NCBI RefSeq assembly: GCF_002192695.1
Contig: NZ_MTLG01000075.1
Location: 62,001-126,000, forward strand
DNA: 64,000 nucleotides
Origin: Achromobacter xylosoxidans
GTDB lineage: Bacteria; Pseudomonadota; Gammaproteobacteria; Burkholderiales; Burkholderiaceae_B
Direction of reading: 5' to 3'
Below are positions 27,423-36,285 of the stretch, in pieces. The notes beneath the pieces were generated by a model. The model worked only from the letters and a program-made list of their open reading frames with translations, was not told the DNA's origin and searched no databases. Numbering within the stretch: the stretch's first letter is position 1; each line of letters begins with the position of its first letter. The translations under genes were made by a program, and so were the position numbers.

Positions 27423-28412
27423 ATGAGCAAGAAAACCCAAGCCCTGCGCGTGACCGAACGCGTTTCCGCCGTCGCCGACCTGCAGCCGGCCCTGGTCGAT
27501 ATCTCCGTGCCGCAGCCGCCAGAAGGCCATGCCGTGGTCGAAGTCAGCGCCGCCGGCATCAATCCCAGCGACGTCAAGGCGGCCATGGGCATGATGCCTT
27601 ACGCAATCTGGCCGCGTACCCCAGGGCGCGACTACGCCGGCAAGGTGATTGCCGGGCCGGGCGAATGGATAGGGCAGGAAGTCTGGGGCACCGGCGGCGA
27701 CCTGGGCATCACGCGCGACGGCACCCATGCGCGCTACTTGCTGCTGCCCGTCGCAGCGCTGGTGCGCAGGCCCGCGCACATCGCGGCCGCCAGCGCGGCC
27801 ATGGCGGGCGTGCCTTTCGTCACAGCATATGAAGGCTTGCGCCGCGCCGGCCTGGCGGGCGCTGGCCAGACCGTGGTGGTGTTCGGCTCGAACGGCAAGG
27901 TCGGCCAGGCCGCCATCCAGCTGGCCAGCCGCGCCGGCGCCCGGGTGATCGGCGTGGAGCGCGGCGGTGAGGGCTATGTGGGCCATGCGGTTTCGGGCGT
28001 ATCGGTCATCGATGGCAGCCGCGACGGGATCGCCCAGCGTGTCATGGAGCTGACCAGCCAGGCGGGCGCCGACATTGCCTACAACACGGTGGGCTCGCCG
28101 TACTTCGCCGCGGCGCTGGAATCGCTCAAGGTGGGCGGGCGGCAGATCGTCATTTCCACGCCCGACCGCAATGTGCCCTTCGACATCCAGGCCTTCTACC
28201 GCCGTGACCTCCAACTGATCGGCGTGGACAGCCTGAAGCTGGACTCGACCCGCTGCGCCGCGGTGTTCCGCGAGTTGCTGCCCGGCTTCGAGGACGGCAG
28301 CCTGCAGTCCTTCCCGGTAAGTCCCGGCGCCGTGGTGCCGCTGGCGCAAGCCCGCGAAGCCTACATCAAGGTGCTGGAAGGCGCGCAGGACCGGCCCGTC
28401 CTCGCGCCCTGA
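27423..28412 (+). CDS. MDR-family zinc-free oxidoreductase (quinone reductase type)
   Basis: A 329-residue medium-chain reductase. It has the N-terminal catalytic domain with AAGINPSDVKAA and TPGRDYAGKV, and the nucleotide site VVVFGSNGKVGQAA. Zinc-ligand cysteines are absent, so NAD(P)H-dependent reduction of a quinone or enone is expected. In hydroxyquinol pathways the next step is normally done by an iron-type maleylacetate reductase; no such gene is here, and this protein may replace it. Confidence 0.85.
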   Translation: MSKKTQALRVTERVSAVADLQPALVDISVPQPPEGHAVVEVSAAGINPSDVKAAMGMMPYAIWPRTPGRDYAGKVIAGPGEWIGQEVWGTGGDLGITRDGTHARYLLLPVAALVRRPAHIAAASAAMAGVPFVTAYEGLRRAGLAGAGQTVVVFGSNGKVGQAAIQLASRAGARVIGVERGGEGYVGHAVSGVSVIDGSRDGIAQRVMELTSQAGADIAYNTVGSPYFAAALESLKVGGRQIVISTPDRNVPFDIQAFYRRDLQLIGVDSLKLDSTRCAAVFRELLPGFEDGSLQSFPVSPGAVVPLAQAREAYIKVLEGAQDRPVLAP

Positions 28413-28432
28413 TCCGCAACACGCTTTATGCG

Positions 28433-28470
28433 GCCGATCGCCTGTCCGTCATGGGCGATCGGCTTTTTTT
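28433..28470 (+). terminator. Intrinsic terminator of the dioxygenase operon
   Basis: GCCGATCGCC (28433-28442) and GGCGATCGGC (28454-28463) form a perfect 10-bp stem with an 11-base loop, followed directly by seven T. It ends the cupin-Bug-dioxygenase-MDR unit 20 bases after the last stop. Confidence 0.9.
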
Positions 28471-28501
28471 CGCGCAGCAGAAGCATAAAAGGAGACAAAC
28501 C

Positions 28502-29488
28502 ATGACACTGCACCGCAGACATTTCCTTCAATACGCGACGGCCCTGGCTGGCGTCGTGGGGCTTTCCTCCACCTTGCAGGCCCAGCCGGATTATCCGGCG
28601 CGCCCCATCAGGATGGTGGTGCCGTTCACGGCGGGATCGACCACCGACGTCATCGGCCGGACGGTGGCCGAACAGCTGGAGAAGAAACTCGGCCAGCCGG
28701 TGGTGGTCGAGAACCGGCCGGGCGCCGGCGGCGTGCTGGGCGCAACCATGGTGGCAGGCGCGGCGGCCGATGGCTACACCTTGCTGGTGCACTCCGCCGC
28801 CCATGTGGCCAACCAGTCGCTCTACGCCAACCTCAAGTACGACACCCTCAAGGACTTCACGCCCGTGACCATGCTGGCGTCGATGCCGAACGTGATCGTG
28901 GCGTCGAACTCGCGCAACTTCAAGTCGCTGAAGGATCTGGTGGAGCGCGCCCGCGCTGAACCCGACCAGTACACCTACGGCTCGTCCGGCAGCGGCAGCG
29001 GCGCGCACATCGCGGGCGAAAAGTTCAGGGCGGCGACCGGCATCCAGGCAATCCACGTGCCATACCGCGGCACGCCGGAGGCGGTCAACGACGTGATCGC
29101 CGGCCGGGTCGACTGGTTCTTCCTGCCGCTGCCCCTGGCCTTGCCCATGGTCAAGGCCGGCAAGCTGACCGCGCTGGCGATCAGCGCCGACCACCGCTCG
29201 CCCGCGCTGCCGGACGTGCCCACGACGGAAGAGGCCGGTTACCGCGGCGTGGACCAGCAGTTCTGGGTGGCCATGTTCGTGCCTGCCGCGACGCCGCCGG
29301 CGGTCCTGGCCAAGCTGCATGCCGGCACCGAACAGGCGCTGCGCTCGGACGCCACGCGCGAGCGCTTCGAGAACCTGGGGGCCGAGCCCGCGCCCATGCC
29401 GCAGCAGCAATTCGCCGAGCTGATCGGCCGGGAAATGGAAAGCACCGGCAGCCTGATCCGCGGCGCCGGCATACGTGTCGGCAACTGA
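28502..29488 (+). CDS. Bug-family periplasmic solute receptor
   Basis: A 328-residue TctC-like receptor with VVPFTAGSTTDVIGR and ENRPGAGGVLG loops. The signal peptide begins MTLHRRHFLQYATALAG, a twin-arginine-like RRHFLQ, and ends near LQAQ. The ATG at 28502 has AAAGGAG upstream; earlier codons lie in the terminator. A porin follows 26 bases later, pairing outer-membrane entry with periplasmic capture. Confidence 0.93.
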   Translation: MTLHRRHFLQYATALAGVVGLSSTLQAQPDYPARPIRMVVPFTAGSTTDVIGRTVAEQLEKKLGQPVVVENRPGAGGVLGATMVAGAAADGYTLLVHSAAHVANQSLYANLKYDTLKDFTPVTMLASMPNVIVASNSRNFKSLKDLVERARAEPDQYTYGSSGSGSGAHIAGEKFRAATGIQAIHVPYRGTPEAVNDVIAGRVDWFFLPLPLALPMVKAGKLTALAISADHRSPALPDVPTTEEAGYRGVDQQFWVAMFVPAATPPAVLAKLHAGTEQALRSDATRERFENLGAEPAPMPQQQFAELIGREMESTGSLIRGAGIRVGN

Positions 29489-29514
29489 GCTGCGAGTTTT
29501 TTTTGGGGGGGAAT

Positions 29515-30537
29515 ATGTCCATAGTCAGAAGAATCGGCCTGTTGGGAGCCTGTGCGCTGGCGGGTCCGGCGCTGGCGCAATCGTCGTCGCTGACCTTGTT
29601 CGGCCACATCGACTTGAACGTGACCAGCGCCACGGCGGGCAGCACGTCCAAGATCGGCATGGACCAGGGCGGCTACATGCTGCCCAGCCGCATCGGCATG
29701 CGCGGCACCGAGAACCTGGGCAACGGCAATTCGGTGGGGTTCTGGCTGGAGGCGCCGATCCTGCCGAACACCGGCGGGCCGCAGGGACTGAACTGGACCC
29801 GGCGCTCGACCATCAGCCTGAGCAACGAGCGCTATGGTGAACTGCGGCTGGGCCGGGATTACACGGCGGCCTTCTGGAACGTGTCTTCGTTCTCGCCCTT
29901 CGGCACCGTGGGCGTGGGCGGCAGCAGCAACATCATCAAGGGCTGGCCCTTGGGGATGGAAGGCGCCACCACGCTCTCGCGCGCCAGCAACATGGTGGCG
30001 TACTTCCTGCCCAAGAACCTGGGCGGGGTATACGGCCATCTGAACTATGCGCGCGAGGAAGACCTGCGCGGCGCCGACTACGCCGGCGGGCGGCTGGGCT
30101 ACCAGTCCGGTCCGCTCAACGTTGCGGCCGCCTATGGCAGGACCTCGATGGGCGGCGGCGATCACTACGAGACGGCGACCGTGGGCGCGAGCTACGACTT
30201 CCGCGTGGTGAAGCTGTTTGCCAACTACCTGCAGCAGAAGATCGGTTCGGACAAGCAGCACGTGGCCCTGGCGGGCGCGTCGGTGCCCGTGGGCGGCGGC
30301 CATGTGAAGCTGTCGTACTCCCGTTCCACCCAGAGCGGGCAGTACGAAGGCGACGACGCCCAGCAGTTCGCGTTGGGCTATACCTATGCGCTCAGCAAGC
30401 GCACGGTGCTGTACACGGCCGCATCGTTCATCAAGAACGAGGGCAATGCCGCCTTCGTGACCGGGGACGTCGCGCCGGAAGGCGTGCCGGGCGCGAACTC
30501 GAAGGGCTTCCAGGTCGGGATCAGCCATTCGTTCTGA
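29515..30537 (+). CDS. Gram-negative general porin (trimeric, OmpC-like)
   Basis: A 340-residue outer-membrane porin of the betaproteobacterial type. The signal peptide ends at GPALAQ before SSSLTLFGHIDLNV. Alternating beta strands run throughout, RLGRDYTAAFW lies after the first strands, and the C-terminus ends in Phe (GISHSF) as outer-membrane barrels do. ATG at 29515 follows a G-rich ribosome site; a TTG four codons upstream is less likely. Probably in one unit with the Bug gene before it. Confidence 0.93.
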   Translation: MSIVRRIGLLGACALAGPALAQSSSLTLFGHIDLNVTSATAGSTSKIGMDQGGYMLPSRIGMRGTENLGNGNSVGFWLEAPILPNTGGPQGLNWTRRSTISLSNERYGELRLGRDYTAAFWNVSSFSPFGTVGVGGSSNIIKGWPLGMEGATTLSRASNMVAYFLPKNLGGVYGHLNYAREEDLRGADYAGGRLGYQSGPLNVAAAYGRTSMGGGDHYETATVGASYDFRVVKLFANYLQQKIGSDKQHVALAGASVPVGGGHVKLSYSRSTQSGQYEGDDAQQFALGYTYALSKRTVLYTAASFIKNEGNAAFVTGDVAPEGVPGANSKGFQVGISHSF

Positions 30538-30560
30538 GCGCGGCGCCGCGCTTGCGGGCC

Positions 30561-30595
30561 AGCGGCCCCGCTCTCGGGGCGGGGCCGCTACTTTT
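30561..30595. terminator. Terminator hairpin between convergent genes
   Basis: AGCGGCCCCGC (30561-30571) and GCGGGGCCGCT (30579-30589) form a perfect 11-bp stem with loop TCTCGGG, followed by ACTTTTAT. It serves the porin and may work weakly for the opposing amidohydrolase. Confidence 0.8.
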
Positions 30596-32282
30596 ATCGG
30601 ACCGCCTTGGCAGGCGCGGCCGGCAGCACGCCCGCGTCATGGACCGGCTTGCCGCCCAGCAGCGTGAGTACCGAATTGATGGCGTGGATCTGGTCGGCCG
30701 GCATCGTCAGGTAGGGCTGGTCCAGCACTGCCAGGTCGGCCAGCTTGCCGGCGTTTAGTTGGCCGCGGTCGTCTTCGTCGAACGCCAGCCATGCGGCCTG
30801 GCGCGTATAGAGCGCCAACGCTTCTTCCCGCGTGAGCAAGGCCTCGGGTTGGCGCTGCGCCGTGGCGCCGATGGCTTGTCCCAGGACGTGATACTCGACC
30901 GCCTGCCAGACCCCGGCCACGCCGATGCGGGTGGAATCCGTGCCGCCCGCGACCGGCAGGCCCAGGTCCAGCGCCGTGCGCAGCGGCGGCGAATCCAGCT
31001 CCGCCGCCTTGGGATTGGCCTCGCGTATCGCCTCGCCCTCGAAGTACGGACCCATCTGCACCGTGTAGGCCAGCCCCAGGCGCGCCATGCGCTCCAGCGT
31101 TCGGCGCGAGCCGGTGTTCAGGTGCGCGATCGACCAGCGCAGCGGACGCAGGTCGTGGTCGCGGCCGACTTCCTCGAACACGTCGAGGATGGCGCTGGCC
31201 GCGTCGTCGGTGTAGGCGTGGATCTCCAGCGGGATGCGGCGTTCGGCCGCGTACCTGGCGATGCGGGCGAGTTCCTGGCGCGCTTCCGCCGGCGGGTTGA
31301 AGCCCGGTCCCATGCGCACGCCGTCGTTCATGGCGGACACCAGGTTTTCGCCCAAGCCCAGGAAGGCGAGCTTGCCATCGTCATGGCGCGGCGGGCGGAA
31401 TGCCATGATGTCGCGGAACCATTGCGCCTCGCCGCCCGCGCGCATGGCCGAGATCCGGTAGCCCGCGCGCACGGTGAGTTCGCCGCGGTCGCGCAGCGCG
31501 TAGAGCGGCTCGTAGGCTTCGGCGGCGCCGGCCGAGGGATCGATGAAGCCGGTCAGGCCGCGCGCGTTCATGGCGCGCAGAAAGGCTTGCAGTCCGGCGG
31601 CGCGGTCGGCGGTATGGCTCAGGCGCGCGAACAGCGCGTTGAACGGGCCGATGCCGCCCAGCAGCCTGCCGGTGGCGCGGCCCTGCGCGTCGCGCTCGAC
31701 CGTGATGCCGTGCAGTTGCGGCGGTTGCGGGTTGTCCAGGCCCAGCGCTTCGATGCCGCGGCTGTTGAGCAGGGCGTAGTCGTACAGGTATTGCACGTAG
31801 GCCGGATGCGCGGGCGCTGCCCGGTCCAGGTCGGCGCGCGTGGGCGCGCGGCGCTCGCGGAATTGGCGCGGATGCCACGATCCGACCACCGCGACCCAAT
31901 GATCCTGCGGACGTTGTGCGGCGTCCCGCGTCAGCCGGTCCAGCGCGTCCGCCAGGCTGGGCGCGTCGTACCAGTAGGTTTCGAACGTATAGGTCTGGCC
32001 GCCGCGGATGGCGTGGATGTGCGTGTCGATGAGGCCAGGTATCACCGTGCGGCCCTGCAGGTCCAGCTGGCGCGTGGCCGGACCGACGTGCGGCGCCATT
32101 TCGCCGTCCCCGCCCACCGCCACGATGCGCTCGCCCTGGATCGCCAGCGCCGTGGCGCGCGGCGCCGCGGGATCCATGGTGATGATCTGGCCGTTGCGCA
32201 GCACCAGGTCGGCGTCGCGGCTGTGGGCGGCGCAGGGCAACGCCGCTGCCAACGCGAGGACGAGCGTTGTGGCTATTTTCAT
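30594..32282 (-). CDS. Exported amidohydrolase (YtcJ-like, amidohydrolase 3)
   Basis: A 562-residue metal-dependent hydrolase with a signal peptide (MKIATTLVLALAAALPCAAHS) and the typical opening ADLVLRNGQIITMD. The first metal motif is DTHIHAI, and the C-terminal GKLADLAVLDQ closes the composite beta domain. Family members hydrolyse amides, carbamates or imines; substrate unknown. Earlier in-frame codons overlap the porin gene and lack a signal, so ATG 32282 is used. It follows the alginate-export-like porin by 26 bases and is probably co-transcribed. Confidence 0.88.
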   Translation of the reverse strand: MKIATTLVLALAAALPCAAHSRDADLVLRNGQIITMDPAAPRATALAIQGERIVAVGGDGEMAPHVGPATRQLDLQGRTVIPGLIDTHIHAIRGGQTYTFETYWYDAPSLADALDRLTRDAAQRPQDHWVAVVGSWHPRQFRERRAPTRADLDRAAPAHPAYVQYLYDYALLNSRGIEALGLDNPQPPQLHGITVERDAQGRATGRLLGGIGPFNALFARLSHTADRAAGLQAFLRAMNARGLTGFIDPSAGAAEAYEPLYALRDRGELTVRAGYRISAMRAGGEAQWFRDIMAFRPPRHDDGKLAFLGLGENLVSAMNDGVRMGPGFNPPAEARQELARIARYAAERRIPLEIHAYTDDAASAILDVFEEVGRDHDLRPLRWSIAHLNTGSRRTLERMARLGLAYTVQMGPYFEGEAIREANPKAAELDSPPLRTALDLGLPVAGGTDSTRIGVAGVWQAVEYHVLGQAIGATAQRQPEALLTREEALALYTRQAAWLAFDEDDRGQLNAGKLADLAVLDQPYLTMPADQIHAINSVLTLLGGKPVHDAGVLPAAPAKAVR

Positions 32283-32308
32283 GTGTAGTCTCCGGTCATC
32301 GAGGGGGT

Positions 32309-33700
32309 TCAGTAGCGCCATAGCGCTTCCAGGCCAAAAAAATGGACGGTCTCGGCGCGGCCCGTATCGCGGATGAAGCCGCCGGGCCGGAACACCGAGT
32401 AGGCGGCTTCGAAACTCAGGTGGCGCGACACTTCCCAGCCCAGCACCACGTCGGCCTGCGTGCCGATATAGCGCGAACGGCTGGCGCCGGCCGGCCGCAG
32501 CAGATTGCCGGCCACGCCGTAGACCCCGTCCTGCAGGCTCTGGCGCCAATAGAAGACCGCCGCGGTTCCCAGCGTCCAGCCGGAACCCAGGTCCAGCGTG
32601 AGCGAGGGATGCAGGTTGATCAGGTTGGAGGGGCCGATCAGGCCCGCTTCGCCGAAGTACTTGCCCTTGGGGAAGAAGACGGCGAAGGTCTGGAGCTTGG
32701 GATCGTCCGGATTGCGGTCGCCGCTGATGATGTTGGCCTTCAGGCCCACGCGTGGCTGCAGCGGCGCGCCGCGAAACGTGTAGCTCACGTCGCTGGCGAG
32801 CGACCAGGCCCGCGCTGGCGCGCCGGCGAAGCTGCCGTACTGATAGACCGCCTCCAGGTCCCAGCGCCAGCCCGCGCGCTTGCCGAAGTAGCGCGTGCCC
32901 AGCGCGTTGCGGGTTTCGGGGCCGCTGCCCTGGTTGTAGCGGGCCGAGTCGCTGGACAACGACAGCAGGTAGGCATCCAGGCCGGTGTCGGCCAGGCCGC
33001 CGGGCGCCGACCAGGTGCCATAGAGGCCGCCGAGCCTGCGCTGCGGGTCGGCGCGGTCGCTGAAATCGTCCGGGTCGTTGCGCACCGGTCGCACCAGGAA
33101 GCCGTCCACGCGCAGATCGCCGCCCAGCCAGCCCAGGGCGCCGCCATCGAACGAGCGCAGCACGTTGGGACCATAGCGCGCCGAGATCAGCCGTTCGCTG
33201 CCGTAGGCCATGACCTGGCGGCCGGCGCGCGCGGTCCAGGTGCCCGCATCGCCCGGAAAGGAGACGTCGACGAAAGCCTGCAGCACGTCGCGGCCGGTGT
33301 CGTCGGGAGGTCCGATGGTGCCGGCGTCGCGCTCGGCATGGGTCAGGTTCAACTGGCCGAAGGCGCGCACCTGCCGGCCCAGCCGCAGGTCGGCATAGGG
33401 CAGGAAACGGTAGAGCTGGTAGCCCTCGTCGGGCACGGCCGCGTCGCCGAATTCGTTGTTGCGGTAGCGCTCATAGCGCGCGCGCAGCTCGGCGCCCAGG
33501 GTCAGCGTCGCGGACTCGCCCAGCCGGATCCACTTACCGGCCTCGCCCCAGGCGCCGGTGCGCCTGGCGGGGTCGTCGAGGTAGCTGTAGTCCTCGGAAT
33601 AGCGCCAGGGGTCGATGGGCGGCAGCGCGGGTTCGGCGGCCTGCGCCGCCGAGAGCGCCAGCGCGGCCAGGGGGAGGATTGCGATACGGATGAGGTTCAA
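32309..33700 (-). CDS. Alginate-export-like outer-membrane porin
   Basis: A 463-residue predicted beta-barrel with a signal peptide (MNLIRIAILPLAALALSAAQ). Strands and turns resemble the alginate export/AlgE-like porin family: WRYSEDYSYL, the ELRARYERYRNNEFG strand, GRQVMAYGSERL and the C-terminal HFFGLEALWRY. No ATG or GTG precedes the signal peptide, so the start is the TTG at 33700, a rare initiator that implies low translation. It likely moves small anionic solutes across the outer membrane. Confidence 0.85.
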   Translation of the reverse strand: MNLIRIAILPLAALALSAAQAAEPALPPIDPWRYSEDYSYLDDPARRTGAWGEAGKWIRLGESATLTLGAELRARYERYRNNEFGDAAVPDEGYQLYRFLPYADLRLGRQVRAFGQLNLTHAERDAGTIGPPDDTGRDVLQAFVDVSFPGDAGTWTARAGRQVMAYGSERLISARYGPNVLRSFDGGALGWLGGDLRVDGFLVRPVRNDPDDFSDRADPQRRLGGLYGTWSAPGGLADTGLDAYLLSLSSDSARYNQGSGPETRNALGTRYFGKRAGWRWDLEAVYQYGSFAGAPARAWSLASDVSYTFRGAPLQPRVGLKANIISGDRNPDDPKLQTFAVFFPKGKYFGEAGLIGPSNLINLHPSLTLDLGSGWTLGTAAVFYWRQSLQDGVYGVAGNLLRPAGASRSRYIGTQADVVLGWEVSRHLSFEAAYSVFRPGGFIRDTGRAETVHFFGLEALWRY

Positions 33701-33979
33701 GTTGCCTGGGCTGCGCCGGAAGTATCCGGACGCGGAGCGTAATGACGGGGCCAGGCGGGGAAGATAGGGTAAGCGCGGGGGTGGCGGTAGTCGCCGTCAA
33801 CCGCCTGATGCGTCCTATAAAAAGAACGCTGATCCAGATGTCGCAGGATGGCTGCGCTGAAGAAAATACGATCAATCGACGCGAAAATCGCGCTCGCCGC
33901 GGCTATGGCGGCCCGATAGAGTGGCCTGGTGGCGAGATCCTTCGCCGCGTGCTTTCAACCCTTGCATAAGGCCGCCACC
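33701..33979. other. 279-bp divergent intergenic region
   Basis: No convincing gene is seen; a 75-codon forward frame lacks a ribosome site and any recognisable feature. A weak inverted repeat GGCGGT/ACCGCC (33783-33805) is present. The region must carry promoters for the porin and for the CoA-transferase operon. Confidence 0.4.
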
Positions 33980-35221
33980 GTGTCTCAAGCGCAGCAATCC
34001 ACCTCTTCATCCACCGACCGCGCCGGGGCGCGCCCAGGGCCCTTGGCAGGCGTGCGCGTGCTCGATATCGCGACATTCATCGCCGCGCCGTTCTGCGGCA
34101 CCATCCTGGCGGATTTTGGCGCCGAGGTCATCAAGATAGAGCAGCCAGGCGAAGGCGATTCGCTGCGCCAGTTCGGCACCGTGACGGAATGCGGCGACAG
34201 CCTGATTTGGCTGAGCGAAGCCCGCAACAAACAGACCGCGACGCTGGACCTGCGCCAGCCGGAAGGTGCGGAATTGTTCCGGCAGCTGGTCGCGGAATCC
34301 GACGTGGTGCTGGAAAACTTCCGTCCCGGCACACTCGAGAAGTGGGGAATCGGATACGAAGACCTGCGCAGGATCAATCCGCGGCTGGTGATGCTGCGGA
34401 TTTCCGCCTATGGGCAGACCGGTCCCAAGAGCCAGGAACCCGGGTTTGCGCGGATCGCGCATGCGTTTTCGGGTCTGGCCAACCTTGCGGGCGAAGCGGG
34501 CGGCCCGCCGGTGGTGCCCGGATCCACTTCGATGGCGGATTACACCTCGGGCATGTGGGGCGCCATAGGCGTGCTGCTGGCCCTGCGCGTGGTGGAGTCG
34601 GGCGGAGCAGGGCAGTTCATCGATATCGGGCTGTACGAATCCGTGTTCCGGCTGCTGGACGAAATGGCGCCCGCCTATGCGCGCTATGGCGTGGTGCGCG
34701 AGCGGCTGGGCGCCGATGTCGTGAACGTGGTCCCGCACAGCCACTATCGCTGCGCGGGCGGCGAATGGGTCGCGCTGGCGTGTTCCAACCACCGCATGTT
34801 CGAGCGGCTGGCGGGAGCGATGGGCCAGCCTGACCTGGCGCTGGCCTATCCGAACGGCACGGTGCGCGTGGCCAACCGCGAAGCGATCAACCAGCGCGTG
34901 GCCGATTGGATCGCAGGGCTGTCGCTTGCGGACGTGCTGCGCCAGACGCAGGAGGCGGGAGTGCCTTGCGCCCAGATCTACACCATCGAAGACATATTCA
35001 AGGATCCGCAATACGCCGCGCGCGCCAACATGCTGACCGTGCAGGATGCGCGTGCCGGCGAGCTGGTGCTGCCCGCGGCCGTGCCGCGCCTGTCGGCCAC
35101 GCCGGCCAGCTTCCGCCACAGCGGACGAGGCTTGGCGGCCGACAACGAGGCCGTCTACCAGGGCCTGCTGGGCCTGACGGCCGAGCGCATGCAGGCGCTG
35201 CGGCAAGCGCGCGTCATCTAG
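33980..35221 (+). CDS. Class III (CaiB/BaiF) acyl-CoA transferase
   Basis: A 413-residue CoA-transferase that moves CoA between acyl acids via an aspartyl-CoA anhydride. Family motifs are LAGVRVLDIATFIAAPFCG, LADFGAEVIKIEQPGEGD, VLENFRPGTLEKWG and GRGLAADNEAVYQG at the end. The catalytic Asp lies in the MADYTSGMWGA region. The GTG at 33980 has AAGG at 8 bases; an in-frame ATG at 33929 gives a 17-residue tail without similarity. First gene of a three-gene unit with two CitE-superfamily lyases, it would activate the acid they cleave. Confidence 0.9.
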   Translation: MSQAQQSTSSSTDRAGARPGPLAGVRVLDIATFIAAPFCGTILADFGAEVIKIEQPGEGDSLRQFGTVTECGDSLIWLSEARNKQTATLDLRQPEGAELFRQLVAESDVVLENFRPGTLEKWGIGYEDLRRINPRLVMLRISAYGQTGPKSQEPGFARIAHAFSGLANLAGEAGGPPVVPGSTSMADYTSGMWGAIGVLLALRVVESGGAGQFIDIGLYESVFRLLDEMAPAYARYGVVRERLGADVVNVVPHSHYRCAGGEWVALACSNHRMFERLAGAMGQPDLALAYPNGTVRVANREAINQRVADWIAGLSLADVLRQTQEAGVPCAQIYTIEDIFKDPQYAARANMLTVQDARAGELVLPAAVPRLSATPASFRHSGRGLAADNEAVYQGLLGLTAERMQALRQARVI

Positions 35222-35261
35222 AGCCCGCCCATACCAAAACTAGAGCCCGCCCATACCAAAA
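35218..35261. repeat. Exact tandem duplication, 2 x 22 bp
   Basis: Two identical 22-base units (35218-35239 and 35240-35261, each CTAGAG...CCAAAA) abut. The first contains the TAG stop of the CoA-transferase; the second leads directly into the ribosome site of the lyase gene. The duplication lengthens the gap between the two genes by 22 bases. Confidence 0.95.
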
Positions 35262-35271
35262 GGAGACATCC

Positions 35272-36285
35272 ATGAGTGCAACCCTGATTGCGCCGGCCAC
35301 GGCGCGCCTGCAACGGTCGCAGCTGGCCGTGCCGGCCTCCAACACCGCCTTGTTCGAGAAGGCGGCGCGTTCGCAAGCGGACGTGATCTTCCTGGACTGC
35401 GAGGACGCGGTCGCGCCCGGCGAAAAAGCGGCCGCGCGCCGCAACGTCATCGCCGCCCTCAACGAGATCGACTGGGGCGCCAAGACGATGCAGGTGCGCA
35501 TCAATGGCCTGGATACCGAATACATGTACCGCGACGTGGTCGATATCGTGGAGGCCTGCCCGCGCCTGGACATGCTGCTGATTCCCAAGGCGGGCGTGGC
35601 CGCTGACGTGTATGCGCTGGATATGCTGGTCAGCCAGATCGAGCTGGCGCACCCGCGGGCCAGGCGCATCGGCTTCGATGTGCTGATAGAGACCGCGCTG
35701 GGGCTGGCGAATGTGGACCAGATCGCGCAGAGTTCGCGCCGCATCGAGGCCCTGTCGTTCGGCGTGGGCGACTACGCCGCCTCGGTGCGGGCCCGGTCCA
35801 CGGTCATCGGCGGCGGCCATCCGGACTACGGCGTCCTGTCGGAGGGCGCGGCGCAGACGCGCGCTTTCCATCCGGCAGACCTCTGGCATTACGCGCAATC
35901 CCGCGTGCTGGTGGCGTGCCGCGCGTATGGCTTGCGGCCGATAGATGGGCCCTTCGGCGACTACTCCGACGCGCAGGGCTATGCCGCGGCGGCGCGCCGG
36001 GCGGCCGCGCTGGGCTACGAGGGCAAGTGGGCCATCCATCCGTCGCAGATCGCGCTGGCCAACGACGCGTTCACGCCAGCCGAGGCCGAGCTGGCCCAGG
36101 CGCGCAGGATCCTGGCCGCCATGGAGCAGGCGCAAGCGGACGGCCGCGGCGCCGCCAGCCTGGACGGCCGCCTCATAGACATCGCCAGCATCAAGATGGC
36201 GGAGAACCTGCTGCGGCTGGCGCCCAAGCCCGCCAGCCCGCAGGCCGCGGGGGGCGACGCGCCGGCGCAGCGGAGCCGCAAATGA
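35272..36285 (+). CDS. L-malyl-CoA/beta-methylmalyl-CoA lyase-like protein
   Basis: A 337-residue CitE-superfamily lyase. The order of motifs RLQRSQLAVPAS, FLDCEDAVAPGEK, QVRINGLDTEYMYRDVVDI, PKAGVAADVYALD, LIETALGLANV, DGPFGDYSD and GKWAIHPSQIALAN closely follows the Mcl1 malyl-CoA lyases. The metal Glu in LIET and Asp in the DYSD region are kept. Expected reaction: cleavage of malyl-, methylmalyl- or citramalyl-CoA to acetyl- or propionyl-CoA plus glyoxylate or pyruvate. AAGGAG precedes the ATG; the stop overlaps the next start (ATGA). Confidence 0.9.
   Translation: MSATLIAPATARLQRSQLAVPASNTALFEKAARSQADVIFLDCEDAVAPGEKAAARRNVIAALNEIDWGAKTMQVRINGLDTEYMYRDVVDIVEACPRLDMLLIPKAGVAADVYALDMLVSQIELAHPRARRIGFDVLIETALGLANVDQIAQSSRRIEALSFGVGDYAASVRARSTVIGGGHPDYGVLSEGAAQTRAFHPADLWHYAQSRVLVACRAYGLRPIDGPFGDYSDAQGYAAAARRAAALGYEGKWAIHPSQIALANDAFTPAEAELAQARRILAAMEQAQADGRGAASLDGRLIDIASIKMAENLLRLAPKPASPQAAGGDAPAQRSRK

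Noticed and set aside
26400-28349. A 649-codon minus-strand open frame
   Set aside because: Antisense to the dioxygenase and MDR genes, which have complete active sites; its translation has no recognisable domain.
33742-33969. A 75-codon forward frame before the CoA-transferase
   Set aside because: No ribosome site, arginine-rich random-looking composition, and it lies where promoters are needed.
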